Shown piece after piece: positions 8,556-17,497 of a stretch of 64,000 nt of DNA. The position numbers and the translations under genes were made by a program. This stretch comes from Pedobacter sp. MC2016-14 (GTDB lineage Bacteria; Bacteroidota; Bacteroidia; Sphingobacteriales; Sphingobacteriaceae): contig NZ_JAJMPA010000001.1 of the NCBI RefSeq assembly GCF_020991475.1, positions 1-64,000 on the forward strand. The letters run 5' to 3'. The notes below the pieces were generated by a model. The model was not told the origin of the DNA and ran no database searches. It saw only the letters and a list, made by a program, of their open reading frames with translations. Every line of letters starts with the position of its first letter. Position 1 is the first letter of the stretch.

Positions 8556-8564
8556 TTATCAACA
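8556..8564 (+). promoter_or_regulatory. DnaA-box-like nonamer
   Basis: TTATCAACA differs at one position from the consensus TTATCCACA. It lies about 85 bases upstream of the dnaA start codon in an A/T-rich stretch. A second, inverted copy is at 8640-8648. Confidence 0.5.
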
Positions 8565-8639
8565 AAAAAAACATAATTCGCATTTACTTTTTAAGTCACT
8601 ATCCTACAAGACAATGAACCGCCCAACCTGAATTTTTAA

Positions 8640-8648
8640 TGTTGATAA
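8640..8648 (-). promoter_or_regulatory. DnaA-box-like nonamer, inverted
   Basis: TGTTGATAA is the exact reverse complement of the nonamer at 8556-8564, 75 bases away, so the two form an inverted pair between dnaA and the mutase gene. The surrounding sequence is A/T-rich (TTTTTTAAAGATCTTTTAA follows). Confidence 0.5.
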
Positions 8649-8664
8649 CTTTTTTAAAGATCTT

Positions 8665-10212
8665 TTAATACTCGCCAAAAATATTTCTTAAGCAATCTGA
8701 AATTTCCCCCAGTGTTGCATAAGCTTCTACTGCAATTAAAATATAAGGCATAATGTTTATGTTGCCTTTTGCAGCCTCACTAAGATTACTCAAAGCTTCT
8801 ATAACCGCTTCGTGATTCCGGTTTGCCTTAAGCAGAGAAAGTCGCTCTATCTGAATCGTGCGTACAGATTCGTTTACGCTTAAAACATTTGAAGGCTCTT
8901 CCCTCTCCTGAATAAATTTGTTTAGCCCTACAATAACACGACTACCATTTTCTACTTCAATCTGATACTGATATGCAGCTGCAGCAATTTCATTCTGCAC
9001 ATATCCATTTTCAATGGCTTTAACTGCTCCGCCCATTGCATCTATTTTATCCAGGTAGATCTGAGCAGCCTGCTCAACCTCATCAGTAAGGGACTCTACA
9101 AAATAAGATCCTGCCAGAGGATCAACAGTATCGGCAACACCACTCTCAAACGCGATAACTTGCTGTGTACGTAGCGCTATTTTTGCAGCAGCCTCAGTGG
9201 GCAAGGAGAGCGCCTCGTCGTAACCATTAGTATGTAGCGACTGTGTGCCTCCCAAAACAGCTGCCATCGCCTGATTAGTTACCCGAACCACGTTATTTAA
9301 AGGCTGTTGAGCCGTTAGTGTAGAGCCACCTGTCTGAGTATGAAATCTCAGCATTTGTGCCCGCTCATCTGTAGCACCAAGTTCCCTGGTTATTTTCGCC
9401 CACATTCTTCTTGCAGCTCTAAACTTAGCAATCTCTTCAAAAAAGTTATTATGACAGTTAAAGAAGAAAGAAAGCCGTTTAGCAAAAATATTAATATCAA
9501 GCCCTTTTTGTAAAGCAGCATTCAAATATGCTTTTCCATTGGCAAGGGTAAATGCCAGTTCTTGTACAGCACTAGATCCTGCTTCCCGGATATGATACCC
9601 CGAGATAGAGATTGTATTCCATTTTGGAAGTTCTTTACTGCAATATTCAAAAATATCGGTGATGATACGCATTGAAGCTACCGGAGGATAGATATAAGTA
9701 CCACGTGCAGCATATTCTTTTAAAATATCATTTTGAATGGTACCAGAAAGCTGACTTAGCTCAGCACCTTGTTTTTTAGCCAGCGCAATATACATAGCCA
9801 GTAATATCGAAGCAGTAGCATTAATGGTCATTGATGTGGTAATCGTTTCCAGTGGTATGCCGTCAAAAAGTAATTCCATATCTTTTAAAGAATCTATGGC
9901 CACTCCCACTTTTCCTACTTCACCTTCGGCCATTTCATGATCAGAATTATAACCGATTTGAGTGGGTAAATCAAATGCAACAGACAATCCCGTTGTACCC
10001 TGTTTTAATAAGTAATGGTACCTCTTGTTAGACTCCTCTGCGGTAGAAAACCCCGCATACTGCCTCATTGTCCATAGTTTACCGCGGTACATATCTTTTT
10101 GAATCCCTCTTGTAAAGGGGAATATACCCGGCAATTCCTGTAACGGGCGGCCTACAGCAATATAAAGCGTCTTGATTTCTATACCTGAAGTAGTCTTACA
10201 TTTATTTACCAT
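8665..10212 (-). CDS. Acyl-CoA (methylmalonyl-CoA type) mutase, large subunit
   Basis: A 515-residue catalytic TIM-barrel subunit of a B12-dependent acyl-CoA mutase. [13 protein letters not shown] keeps the tyrosine (residue 52) that marks methylmalonyl-CoA specificity; in the 2-hydroxyisobutyryl and isobutyryl enzymes this position is changed. [13 protein letters not shown] (80-92), SMTINATAS and [17 protein letters not shown] are further family marks. The length matches the split enzymes: the cobalamin-binding domain, fused in the about 700-residue form, is absent here and must come from another gene not found in the window. It starts one base after the stop of the upstream membrane protein gene, so the two are probably co-transcribed. 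Confidence 0.88.
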   Translation of the reverse strand: MVNKCKTTSGIEIKTLYIAVGRPLQELPGIFPFTRGIQKDMYRGKLWTMRQYAGFSTAEESNKRYHYLLKQGTTGLSVAFDLPTQIGYNSDHEMAEGEVGKVGVAIDSLKDMELLFDGIPLETITTSMTINATASILLAMYIALAKKQGAELSQLSGTIQNDILKEYAARGTYIYPPVASMRIITDIFEYCSKELPKWNTISISGYHIREAGSSAVQELAFTLANGKAYLNAALQKGLDINIFAKRLSFFFNCHNNFFEEIAKFRAARRMWAKITRELGATDERAQMLRFHTQTGGSTLTAQQPLNNVVRVTNQAMAAVLGGTQSLHTNGYDEALSLPTEAAAKIALRTQQVIAFESGVADTVDPLAGSYFVESLTDEVEQAAQIYLDKIDAMGGAVKAIENGYVQNEIAAAAYQYQIEVENGSRVIVGLNKFIQEREEPSNVLSVNESVRTIQIERLSLLKANRNHEAVIEALSNLSEAAKGNINIMPYILIAVEAYATLGEISDCLRNIFGEY

Positions 10213-10743
10213 TTAAAACCACTCCTGCATATCTCTGGTAATCAAATTCTGAGTCAGCTCATACGGATTACCTTCAACAGTAGCCATATGTTGCAAAATA
10301 ATCCTGCTCAGGTCTATCCCCATACTGTCTTCCGGCAGTTCTTTCACTGCATTATTAACCATTGCAATTGTATCTTCCTGTAGATTTTTAATCACTTTCC
10401 AGGTAGACGGTTTAACATACAACTGCTGAGCAATATTGTGTTGGTATTCTGCCCTGATATCATTCAAAATCACACTATGAAAATAAGCCAGAGACATGCC
10501 CTGCTCATGAACACGTATAAATAAGCTGGAAGGATTTATACGTTCAATAAATACAATAAGTCTTTCATGAGCCTGCAATTTCAAGAGAATGGATTGCTGA
10601 TTATCTTCAGCAACTACAGGTACCTTTTTTATACCCAAATAAAATTTTATCAGATTTTTAATCAGCAAGTAGGCTATCAATATGACAATTACCCAGCTGG
10701 CAGTTTGCAGGAACAAGTTTAAAAGCAAGAAATAAATATTCAT
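10213..10743 (-). CDS. Conserved membrane-anchored protein of unknown function
   Basis: A 176-residue protein with a single N-terminal transmembrane helix (about 12-30, SWVIVILIAYLLI) and a cytoplasmic helical domain. The core LQAHERLIVFIERINPSSLFIRV looks like a conserved family motif of Bacteroidota (I believe the DUF7935 group, from memory). It has no catalytic signature that I recognise. It lies directly upstream of the acyl-CoA mutase gene with no gap. A link between the two functions is not evident. Confidence 0.7.
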   Translation of the reverse strand: MNIYFLLLNLFLQTASWVIVILIAYLLIKNLIKFYLGIKKVPVVAEDNQQSILLKLQAHERLIVFIERINPSSLFIRVHEQGMSLAYFHSVILNDIRAEYQHNIAQQLYVKPSTWKVIKNLQEDTIAMVNNAVKELPEDSMGIDLSRIILQHMATVEGNPYELTQNLITRDMQEWF

Positions 10744-10834
10744 GAAGTTTGTTTAAGTACAGTAATAATTGGCATTTACCAACAACAAAAATGTACATTA
10801 TTATTTATATTTGTTATTCCTAATTTTAAATACC

Positions 10835-11188
10835 ATGAGTACTACTATTGAAACAACATTTGCCCCAGTAAACTTTACTGAAACAGCAGTAAAAGAATTA
10901 CTTAAATTAAAAGATCAGCAGGAAATTTCTGAAGAATTTGGTTTACGTGTAGGCGTTGAAGGCGGAGGCTGTGCTGGCATGAGCTATGTGTTAGGGTTTG
11001 ATCAGAAAAAAGACGGCGATCAGGAATTTATCATTGATGGCATTAAAGTATATATGCATAAAGCACACCAGATGTATTTGCTAGGCATGCAGGTAGACTG
11101 GCAGGATGGGTTAAACTCAAGAGGCTTTACATTTACCAATCCAAATGCAGCAAGTAGCTGTGGATGCGGAACTAGCTTCTCGGTATAG
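10835..11188 (+). CDS. IscA/HesB-type iron-sulfur assembly protein
   Basis: A 117-residue A-type Fe-S carrier. The three metal-binding cysteines are present: Cys46 in GGGCAGMSY and Cys109/Cys111 in the C-terminal SSCGCGTSF. The domain fills the protein. It accepts Fe-S clusters from the SUF or ISC scaffold and passes them to apoproteins in the cytoplasm. The ATG at 10835 is chosen because the alternative TTG upstream adds a hydrophobic string foreign to the family; TATATTTG at 10806-10813 would be a -7 promoter box just upstream of this start. A terminator follows. The sequence does not allow a choice between iscA, sufA and erpA. Confidence 0.9.
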   Translation: MSTTIETTFAPVNFTETAVKELLKLKDQQEISEEFGLRVGVEGGGCAGMSYVLGFDQKKDGDQEFIIDGIKVYMHKAHQMYLLGMQVDWQDGLNSRGFTFTNPNAASSCGCGTSFSV

Positions 11189-11215
11189 GCTCTAAAACAT
11201 TTGTAACATTTAAGG

Positions 11216-11246
11216 AAGTCCCGTTGTCTTACAGCGGGACTTTTTT
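11216..11246 (+). terminator. Rho-independent terminator after the IscA-type gene
   Basis: AAGTCCCG (11216-11223) pairs with CGGGACTT (11235-11242), followed by TTTTATTG. Loop of 11 bases. Confidence 0.85.
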
Positions 11247-11278
11247 ATTGAAATATCTCCATACATATCCGGAATCTA

Positions 11279-12508
11279 ATGACCTATCAAGAAAATATAA
11301 GACTTGCCATTCAATCCATCAGAAGTAATCGGTTAAGAACCCTTTTAACGGCACTGATTATTGCAATTGGCCTTTCTGCACTGGTAGGTATTTTAACCAC
11401 GCTAGATGCAGTTAAGAAAAGTATGACAGAAACCTTTTCAAGCATGGGTTCCAATTCATTTACCATTCGTAACCGGGGCACAGGTATCAGAATTGGAGGT
11501 TCAGGACAAAAGCCAAAATCTTTTACATCTATCAAATATACAGATGCCATCCGTTTAAAAGATAGCTTGCCGCAGGCTATTGTAGCAGTTAGTGTGACGG
11601 CCAGTAACGGAGCAACGGTTAAATATGAAAAAGAGAAAACCAACCCCAATATCAAGGTTGTAGGAATTGATGAGAACGGACTTTCTTCCCAATCACTTGA
11701 ATTGGCATTAGGGCGTAACTTCAGTAAAACAGAAGCAGGGCAAGAACAAAATGCCTGTATTATTGGTCATGAGATCAGCAACACCTTATTTAACGGAGAT
11801 GATCCAATCGGAAAAATTATTAGTGTTGGTCCTCATCGCCTTAAAGTAATCGGGGTATTGAAATTAAAAGGCTCAAGCATGGGCGCTAATGTAGATCGCA
11901 GTGTATATATTACCTTGCTGAAAGGAAAACGTATCAATTCATTTGCAGATCCTTCCTATACTATATCTATAAGTGTTTCAGACAATAGTCATATGGACAA
12001 CACCATTGGTGATGCTATCGCAGAATTCAGAACAATTCGTAAACTGAAAGTTACCCAAGCCAATAATTTCGAAATTGCTAAAAGCGATGCTGTAGCTCAA
12101 ACTTTGATCGAAAACTCAAAATACGTGGCCTGGGGTGGTATCGCAATTGGCGTAATTACACTCATTGGAGCATCTATAGGATTAATGAATATTATGCTGG
12201 TTTCGGTAACTGAACGCACCAGGGAAATAGGTGTAAGAAAGGCTATAGGTGCTAATCCTGCAGTAATCAGAAAACAATTTCTAATAGAAGCTGTCGTAAT
12301 TTGCATGATTGGTGGTAGCATTGGAATTTTCTTTGGACTCTTGCTGGGCAATGTAATCTCCTTTTTTATGGGCGGCACATTCATTATTCCATGGATGTTC
12401 ATCATTGGAGGCTTTATCCTCTGCGTAATGGTAGGCGTACTTTCAGGATACTATCCCGCAAAAAAAGCCTCCAAACTAGATCCAGTGGAGGCTTTAAGGT
12501 ATGAGTAA
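11279..12508 (+). CDS. MacB/FtsX-like ABC transporter permease
   Basis: A 409-residue inner-membrane permease. One transmembrane helix near residues 20-45 (NRLRTLLTALIIAIGLSALVG region), a large periplasmic MacB_PCD domain (about 50-275) and three C-terminal helices, with the FtsX hallmark TERTREIGVRKAIGA between helices 2 and 3. It ends in the PAKKASKLDPVEALRYE motif typical of MacB-type permeases. Such proteins act in mechanotransmission, for export or lipoprotein handling, with an ATPase. No ATPase gene is adjacent, so its partner must be encoded elsewhere. Monocistronic by position, facing the nucleotide-sugar operon. Confidence 0.88.
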   Translation: MTYQENIRLAIQSIRSNRLRTLLTALIIAIGLSALVGILTTLDAVKKSMTETFSSMGSNSFTIRNRGTGIRIGGSGQKPKSFTSIKYTDAIRLKDSLPQAIVAVSVTASNGATVKYEKEKTNPNIKVVGIDENGLSSQSLELALGRNFSKTEAGQEQNACIIGHEISNTLFNGDDPIGKIISVGPHRLKVIGVLKLKGSSMGANVDRSVYITLLKGKRINSFADPSYTISISVSDNSHMDNTIGDAIAEFRTIRKLKVTQANNFEIAKSDAVAQTLIENSKYVAWGGIAIGVITLIGASIGLMNIMLVSVTERTREIGVRKAIGANPAVIRKQFLIEAVVICMIGGSIGIFFGLLLGNVISFFMGGTFIIPWMFIIGGFILCVMVGVLSGYYPAKKASKLDPVEALRYE

Positions 12509-12518
12509 ACAGCAAAAA

Positions 12519-13571
12519 TTATCTTCCTGCGTATTGTGTATCGTAATAAGCCTGATAATTTCCAGTAGTAACATTTGTTAACCACTCTTCATTTTCCAGG
12601 TACCATTCTACCGTTTTTTCTAAACCTTCTTCAAATTGAAGACTAGGCACCCAATCCAGCTTTTGCTGCAATTTAGTAGAATCTATAGCATAACGTAAGT
12701 CATGACCAGCTCTGTCAGTTACAAAAGTAATCAACTTAGCAGACTCACCCTCCGGTCTATTCAATTTTTCATCCATGATCCTGCAAAGCAATTGAATCAG
12801 GTCAATATTTTTCCATTCGTTATGCCCGCCAATATTATAGGTTTCACCTGCTTTAGCCTGATGAAAAATAACATCAATAGCCCTTGCATGATCTTCCACC
12901 CATAACCAATCCCTTACATTTTCACCCTTACCATATACAGGAACAGGCTGTCCATTTTTGATGTTATTGATGGCCAGCGGAATTAATTTCTCCGGAAAAT
13001 GATGTGAGCCATAATTATTAGAACAATTAGAGATCACTACATCCAGACCATAAGTATCATGATAAGCCCTAACAAAATGATCTGAAGAAGCTTTAGATGC
13101 AGAATAAGGGCTATGCGGATCATATGCAGTAGTTTCAGTAAACATACCTTCCGATCCAAGGGCACCATAAACCTCATCTGTAGAAACATGATAAAAACGC
13201 TTGGTACTATAATCACTTTTCCAATACTCACGTGCAGAATTCAGTAAATTAACTGTACCAATTACATTCGTCATCACAAAAGCTGTAGGATCAGTAATAG
13301 ACCTATCCACATGTGATTCTGCGGCCAAATGGATTACTGCATCAAAGTTTTCTTTTGCAAACAGATCATTGATAACCTTTGCATCTGTGATATCTGCCTT
13401 TACAAATTTATAGTTCGGCAAATCTTCAACGTCCTTTAAGTTGGCGAGATTACCAGCGTAAGTCAGCTTATCTAAATTTACAATCTCATAATCAGGATAG
13501 TTATTTACAAACCTCCTTACCACATGCGAACCAATAAAGCCGGCACCACCGGTAATTAAAATCTTCTTCAT
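12519..13571 (-). CDS. rfbB: dTDP-glucose 4,6-dehydratase
   Basis: A 350-residue extended SDR enzyme. It converts dTDP-glucose to dTDP-4-keto-6-deoxyglucose, the entry step to dTDP-rhamnose and other deoxysugars. Visible: NAD-binding GGAGFIGS (8-15), HLAAESHVDRSI (81-92), the catalytic TDE triad at 131-133 and YSASK (Tyr156, Lys160). It is the last gene of a leftward nucleotide-sugar operon, four bases after the helical unknown. The other dTDP-rhamnose genes are not in the window. Confidence 0.95.
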   Translation of the reverse strand: MKKILITGGAGFIGSHVVRRFVNNYPDYEIVNLDKLTYAGNLANLKDVEDLPNYKFVKADITDAKVINDLFAKENFDAVIHLAAESHVDRSITDPTAFVMTNVIGTVNLLNSAREYWKSDYSTKRFYHVSTDEVYGALGSEGMFTETTAYDPHSPYSASKASSDHFVRAYHDTYGLDVVISNCSNNYGSHHFPEKLIPLAINNIKNGQPVPVYGKGENVRDWLWVEDHARAIDVIFHQAKAGETYNIGGHNEWKNIDLIQLLCRIMDEKLNRPEGESAKLITFVTDRAGHDLRYAIDSTKLQQKLDWVPSLQFEEGLEKTVEWYLENEEWLTNVTTGNYQAYYDTQYAGR

Positions 13572-13574
13572 ATC

Positions 13575-14141
13575 TTATAATTCTTTAGGTAAACCCAGTT
13601 CCCTGGCTACGCGGGAAACAGGTTTACTTTCATCTATCTTTTTTAACAGTTCGCTAAATTGAACACCCAGGTCAAATTGTAAATCTTCATGCAGTTTCCT
13701 ATACTTATTAAGTGCAGAAATGGTAGTTCTCACAAAATAGGTTGCCAGCTTTCCAACATGTACATAAGCCGCAGATAAAACCGATTCTTTAAACAGAAGT
13801 GGCATCTCTAGTAATAAGCATATCCGCAACTCCACTTCAGTATTAATATCTTTGGTTACCTTATAATGATGGTTTATTTTACCATTTAATTTTCTCATCA
13901 CTACCAAGGTATCTTTAGCAGAATACCTGTCGTTCCTTATGTATTCCGCGGCATTTTCAATATCAAGTTTTAAGCTTTCAAAACGATCTGTTAAGGCGCT
14001 TTCATCTTCCAGCAACTTAAAATGCAAATGTTCAGTCAGCACCTTATCTTTTGCAATCAACCGAAGCAATAACTTATCCTTTTCCTTTGATGGGATAGCC
14101 ACAATGGCAAGTTTTAGGTCTTTATGCTCCTTTAATAGCAT
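13575..14141 (-). CDS. Unknown helical protein in nucleotide-sugar operon
   Basis: A 188-residue soluble protein that I do not recognise. It is predicted almost wholly alpha-helical, rich in Leu, Lys and Glu. No signal peptide or membrane segment. The C-terminal segment SKPVSRVARELGLPKEL could be a short helix-turn-helix-like element. The gene abuts galE directly (its ATG follows the galE stop without a gap) and lies four bases before rfbB, so it is made together with sugar-nucleotide enzymes; whether it acts on them is unknown. Confidence 0.65.
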   Translation of the reverse strand: MLLKEHKDLKLAIVAIPSKEKDKLLLRLIAKDKVLTEHLHFKLLEDESALTDRFESLKLDIENAAEYIRNDRYSAKDTLVVMRKLNGKINHHYKVTKDINTEVELRICLLLEMPLLFKESVLSAAYVHVGKLATYFVRTTISALNKYRKLHEDLQFDLGVQFSELLKKIDESKPVSRVARELGLPKEL

Positions 14142-15164
14142 TTAGAAAGGATTGTCTTTTAAATACTTCTCCCAATTCCAGGCAGAAGACATCATCACAT
14201 TCACATCCAATTCGGCTTTCCAGCCCAAATCACGTTCAGATTTTGTAACATCTCCCCATACTTGCTCCACATCTCCCTCCCGTCTCGCACCAATAGTGAA
14301 ATCCAGTTTCTGTCCGGTAGATTTTTCAAAAGCATCAATAATTTGCAGTACAGAAGTGCCCGTGCCAGTACCAAGGTTAAACACCTCATAATTAGTTTCG
14401 GCCTTTTTACTTTCCAATCTTTTAATGGCTGCTACGTGGGCTTTCGCTAAATCCACCACGTGAATATAGTCTCTCACGGCACTACCGTCTGGTGTATTAT
14501 AGTCGTTACCGTATACCGTAATTGCACCACGTTTACCAATAGCAGACTGTGTGATAAAAGGTACAAGGTTTTGAGGAACACCAATAGGTAATTCTCCAAT
14601 TAATGCCGAAGGATGCGCTCCAACCGGATTAAAATAGCGTAGAGACGTTACGTTAAGTTCCGGGCTAACTGCGCAAATTTCCTGAAGCATTTCTTCTGCA
14701 ATTTGCTTTGTATTCCCATATGGAGACTCTGCCTTTTTTACCGGGGCACTTTCAGTTACTGGCAAGACATCAGGCTGTCCGTACACTGTACATGAAGAGG
14801 AGAACACAAAGTTAGTTGCGCTATTGAATGCCTTAAGCAAATTTAACAATGAATAGAAGTTGTTTCTGTAATATTTTAAAGGATGTTGAACTGACTCACC
14901 CACTGCTTTAAAGGCTGCAAAATGAATCACTCCAATAATTTCCGGATGTGCAGCAACAAAAGCCAATACTTTAGCTTCGTCACATAAATCCAATTCTTCA
15001 AATTCGGGTGTCATACCCGTTATTGTATTAATTTGATTAAGAATCTTAGGACTTGAATTGGAAAAATCGTCCACCAAAATTACTTCATATCCTGCATTGT
15101 GCAATTCAACTACAGTATGAGAGCCAATAAATCCGGTTCCACCGGTTACTAAAATTTTAGACAT
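14142..15164 (-). CDS. galE: UDP-glucose 4-epimerase
   Basis: A 340-residue SDR enzyme that interconverts UDP-glucose and UDP-galactose with bound NAD. GGTGFIGSHT (8-17), VIHFAAFKAVGESV, the SSSCTVYG serine region and the catalytic YGNTK (Tyr149, Lys153) are all present, and the length is standard. It is the second gene of the leftward operon, two bases after the UDP-glucuronate decarboxylase gene. Confidence 0.95.
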   Translation of the reverse strand: MSKILVTGGTGFIGSHTVVELHNAGYEVILVDDFSNSSPKILNQINTITGMTPEFEELDLCDEAKVLAFVAAHPEIIGVIHFAAFKAVGESVQHPLKYYRNNFYSLLNLLKAFNSATNFVFSSSCTVYGQPDVLPVTESAPVKKAESPYGNTKQIAEEMLQEICAVSPELNVTSLRYFNPVGAHPSALIGELPIGVPQNLVPFITQSAIGKRGAITVYGNDYNTPDGSAVRDYIHVVDLAKAHVAAIKRLESKKAETNYEVFNLGTGTGTSVLQIIDAFEKSTGQKLDFTIGARREGDVEQVWGDVTKSERDLGWKAELDVNVMMSSAWNWEKYLKDNPF

Positions 15165-15166
15165 AT

Positions 15167-16153
15167 CTATTTGTTGTAGGTTGCAAAATCCTTATGCTGA
15201 TTAAAAATAACCTCCTCAGGCAAAGATTTGAAGTATTCATAAGTAATTTTTAAACCTTCTTCTCTGCTTACCTTCGGCTCCCAGCCTAAAATACTTTTTG
15301 CCTTTGTGATATCCGGCCTGCGTTGTTTAGGATCATCTACAGGAAGATCTTTTAACACCAGCTTTTGCGTTGTTCCCGTAAGTTTAATAATTTCTTCACC
15401 AAATTGCTTAATGGTAATTTCGTCAGGGTTACCAATATTCATAGGCTGCGCATAATCGCTCATTAATAAACGATAAATACCTTCTACCAAGTCATCCACA
15501 TAACAAAAAGAACGTGTTTGAGAACCATCGCCAAAAACAGTAAGGTCTTCTCCGCGTAATGCCTGACCGATAAATGCAGGTAACACCCTTCCATCATTCA
15601 GTCGCATTCTTGGCCCGTAAGTGTTAAAAATCCGTACAATTCTGGTTTCTAAACCGTGGAACGTATGATAGGCCATAGTCATTGCCTCTTGAAAGCGTTT
15701 TGCTTCATCATATACACCTCTTGGACCAACCGGATTCACATTACCCCAGTATTCCTCCGGCTGTGGATTTACGCTTGGATCACCATAGACTTCAGAAGTG
15801 GAGGCAATAATCATCCTGGCATTTTTATGCTTGGCAAGACCCAGTAAATTATGCGTTCCCAAACTACCAACTTTAAGCGTCTGAATTGGAATTTTCAGGT
15901 AGTCAATAGGGCTCGCTGGTGAAGCAAAATGAAGAATGTAATCCAGGTCGCCGGGAACATATACAAATTTAGAAACATCATGATGAGCAAATTCAAAGTT
16001 TTCTAAAGCAAAAAGATGCTCTATATTTTTCAGATCACCAGTAATCAAGTTATCCATGGCTATCACATGGTAATCTTCTTTGATAAATCTATCGCAAAGA
16101 TGCGACCCTAAAAATCCGGCGGCCCCGGTAATTAATACTCTTTTACGTTCCAT
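15167..16153 (-). CDS. UDP-glucuronate decarboxylase (UDP-xylose synthase)
   Basis: A 328-residue SDR enzyme of the UXS type. [12 protein letters not shown] (10-21), LHFASPASP (74-82), [10 protein letters not shown] with Glu121, and YDEAK (Tyr148, Lys152) are diagnostic, as is [14 protein letters not shown]. It makes UDP-xylose from UDP-glucuronate for surface glycans. It is the first gene of the leftward operon UXS-galE-unknown-rfbB, so all three recognised enzymes feed sugar nucleotides to LPS or capsule. It diverges from the KDO transferase gene. Confidence 0.92.
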   Translation of the reverse strand: MERKRVLITGAAGFLGSHLCDRFIKEDYHVIAMDNLITGDLKNIEHLFALENFEFAHHDVSKFVYVPGDLDYILHFASPASPIDYLKIPIQTLKVGSLGTHNLLGLAKHKNARMIIASTSEVYGDPSVNPQPEEYWGNVNPVGPRGVYDEAKRFQEAMTMAYHTFHGLETRIVRIFNTYGPRMRLNDGRVLPAFIGQALRGEDLTVFGDGSQTRSFCYVDDLVEGIYRLLMSDYAQPMNIGNPDEITIKQFGEEIIKLTGTTQKLVLKDLPVDDPKQRRPDITKAKSILGWEPKVSREEGLKITYEYFKSLPEEVIFNQHKDFATYNK

Positions 16154-16276
16154 TTTCTACAAGTTACATTCATAATTCTATTAATCAGGGCAAAACGGAG
16201 CTATTTTCTTAATATTCCCTTTAGTCTTTAATTAATAAAGTATCTTCGGCTAAGATAAATAAATAAAACATTCAAA

Positions 16277-17497
16277 ATGCTTTGGCTTTACAATTTTGGT
16301 ATTTTCTTTTACGGACTATTAATCAATGCTTTTGCTCAATTTAATCCGAAAGCTAAGTTATTTGTAGAAGGCAGAAAAAACCTATTCCCCCAGATCAGTA
16401 AAAAGATAATTTCCGGAGATCGTACAATATGGTTTCATTTTGCTTCATTAGGAGAATTTGAGCAAGGCAGACCAGTGTTGGAACGCATAAAAAAACAATA
16501 CTACAATAAGAAAATAGTTATCACTTTTTTTTCCCCTTCAGGATATGAAATCCGAAAAAACACTCCATTGGCAGATGCGGTATTCTACCTGCCAATGGAC
16601 ACCCCCTCTAACGCCAAAAAGTTTATAGACCTCGTAAATCCTGAACTTGTCATTTTCACCAAGTATGAATACTGGCACAACTATTTCAGGATTCTTCATG
16701 AAAGGTCTGTGCCCTTATTTATGATTTCAGCGATATTCAGACCAAGTCAGGTTTTCTTTAAATGGTATGGCCGTTTTAACCGTAAAACATTAAGTTATGT
16801 TACACATTTTTTTGTTCAAAACCAGGAAAGTAAGCTACTTTTAGAAAACATAGGTATTAAAAATATTAGTCTAAGTGGAGACACCAGATTTGATACCGTT
16901 ACTTTAAATACCGAAAAATCTGCACCAAACAATTCAATAGAAGCCTTTATAGCTGCTGCGCCAACATTAATTGCAGGTAGTACCTGGCCCGCTGATGAAA
17001 CTTTATTAAGCCAACTCATAAAAAAACAGCCCGACTGGAAACTAATCATCGCTCCACATGAAATTGATCCAGGGCATATCGATCAAATTCAAATGCTTTT
17101 TCCTCAAGCCGTCAAATATTCGGCACTGCCTAAGCATCAAACACACTCTGCACAGGTTTTAATTATTGATAATATTGGACTGTTGTCTTCATTATATCAA
17201 TATGGGTTAGTTTCATACATCGGCGGGGGCTTTGGTGCAGGTATCCACAATACACTGGAAGCTGCAGCTTTTGCCTTGCCAGTAATTTTTGGACCTAACT
17301 ATCAAAAGTTCCAGGAAGCAAAAGATCTGATTGCATTGAAAGCCGCAAATAGCGTCCAGAACATTGAAGAACTGGCGCAAGCATTCGAAATCTATGCGAA
17401 TGATACAAAATACGGCGTAATCGCAAAATCTTATGTAAGCAAAAAAACAGGGGCTACAAACGGCATTTTACAAGCGGTAGAGAAATTTCTAGGTTAA
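16277..17497 (+). CDS. waaA: 3-deoxy-D-manno-octulosonic acid transferase
   Basis: A 406-residue GT30 enzyme that adds KDO from CMP-KDO to lipid A at the inner membrane. An N-terminal hydrophobic segment (about 5-20) anchors it. The family's catalytic glutamate is in ASLGEFEQGRP; FTKYEYWHNYF, TWPADE and the donor-binding GGGFGAGIHNTLEAA are further marks. The gene's last bases overlap the end of hemH on the other strand by four bases. Its position next to the nucleotide-sugar operon fits envelope glycolipid synthesis. Confidence 0.94.
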   Translation: MLWLYNFGIFFYGLLINAFAQFNPKAKLFVEGRKNLFPQISKKIISGDRTIWFHFASLGEFEQGRPVLERIKKQYYNKKIVITFFSPSGYEIRKNTPLADAVFYLPMDTPSNAKKFIDLVNPELVIFTKYEYWHNYFRILHERSVPLFMISAIFRPSQVFFKWYGRFNRKTLSYVTHFFVQNQESKLLLENIGIKNISLSGDTRFDTVTLNTEKSAPNNSIEAFIAAAPTLIAGSTWPADETLLSQLIKKQPDWKLIIAPHEIDPGHIDQIQMLFPQAVKYSALPKHQTHSAQVLIIDNIGLLSSLYQYGLVSYIGGGFGAGIHNTLEAAAFALPVIFGPNYQKFQEAKDLIALKAANSVQNIEELAQAFEIYANDTKYGVIAKSYVSKKTGATNGILQAVEKFLG

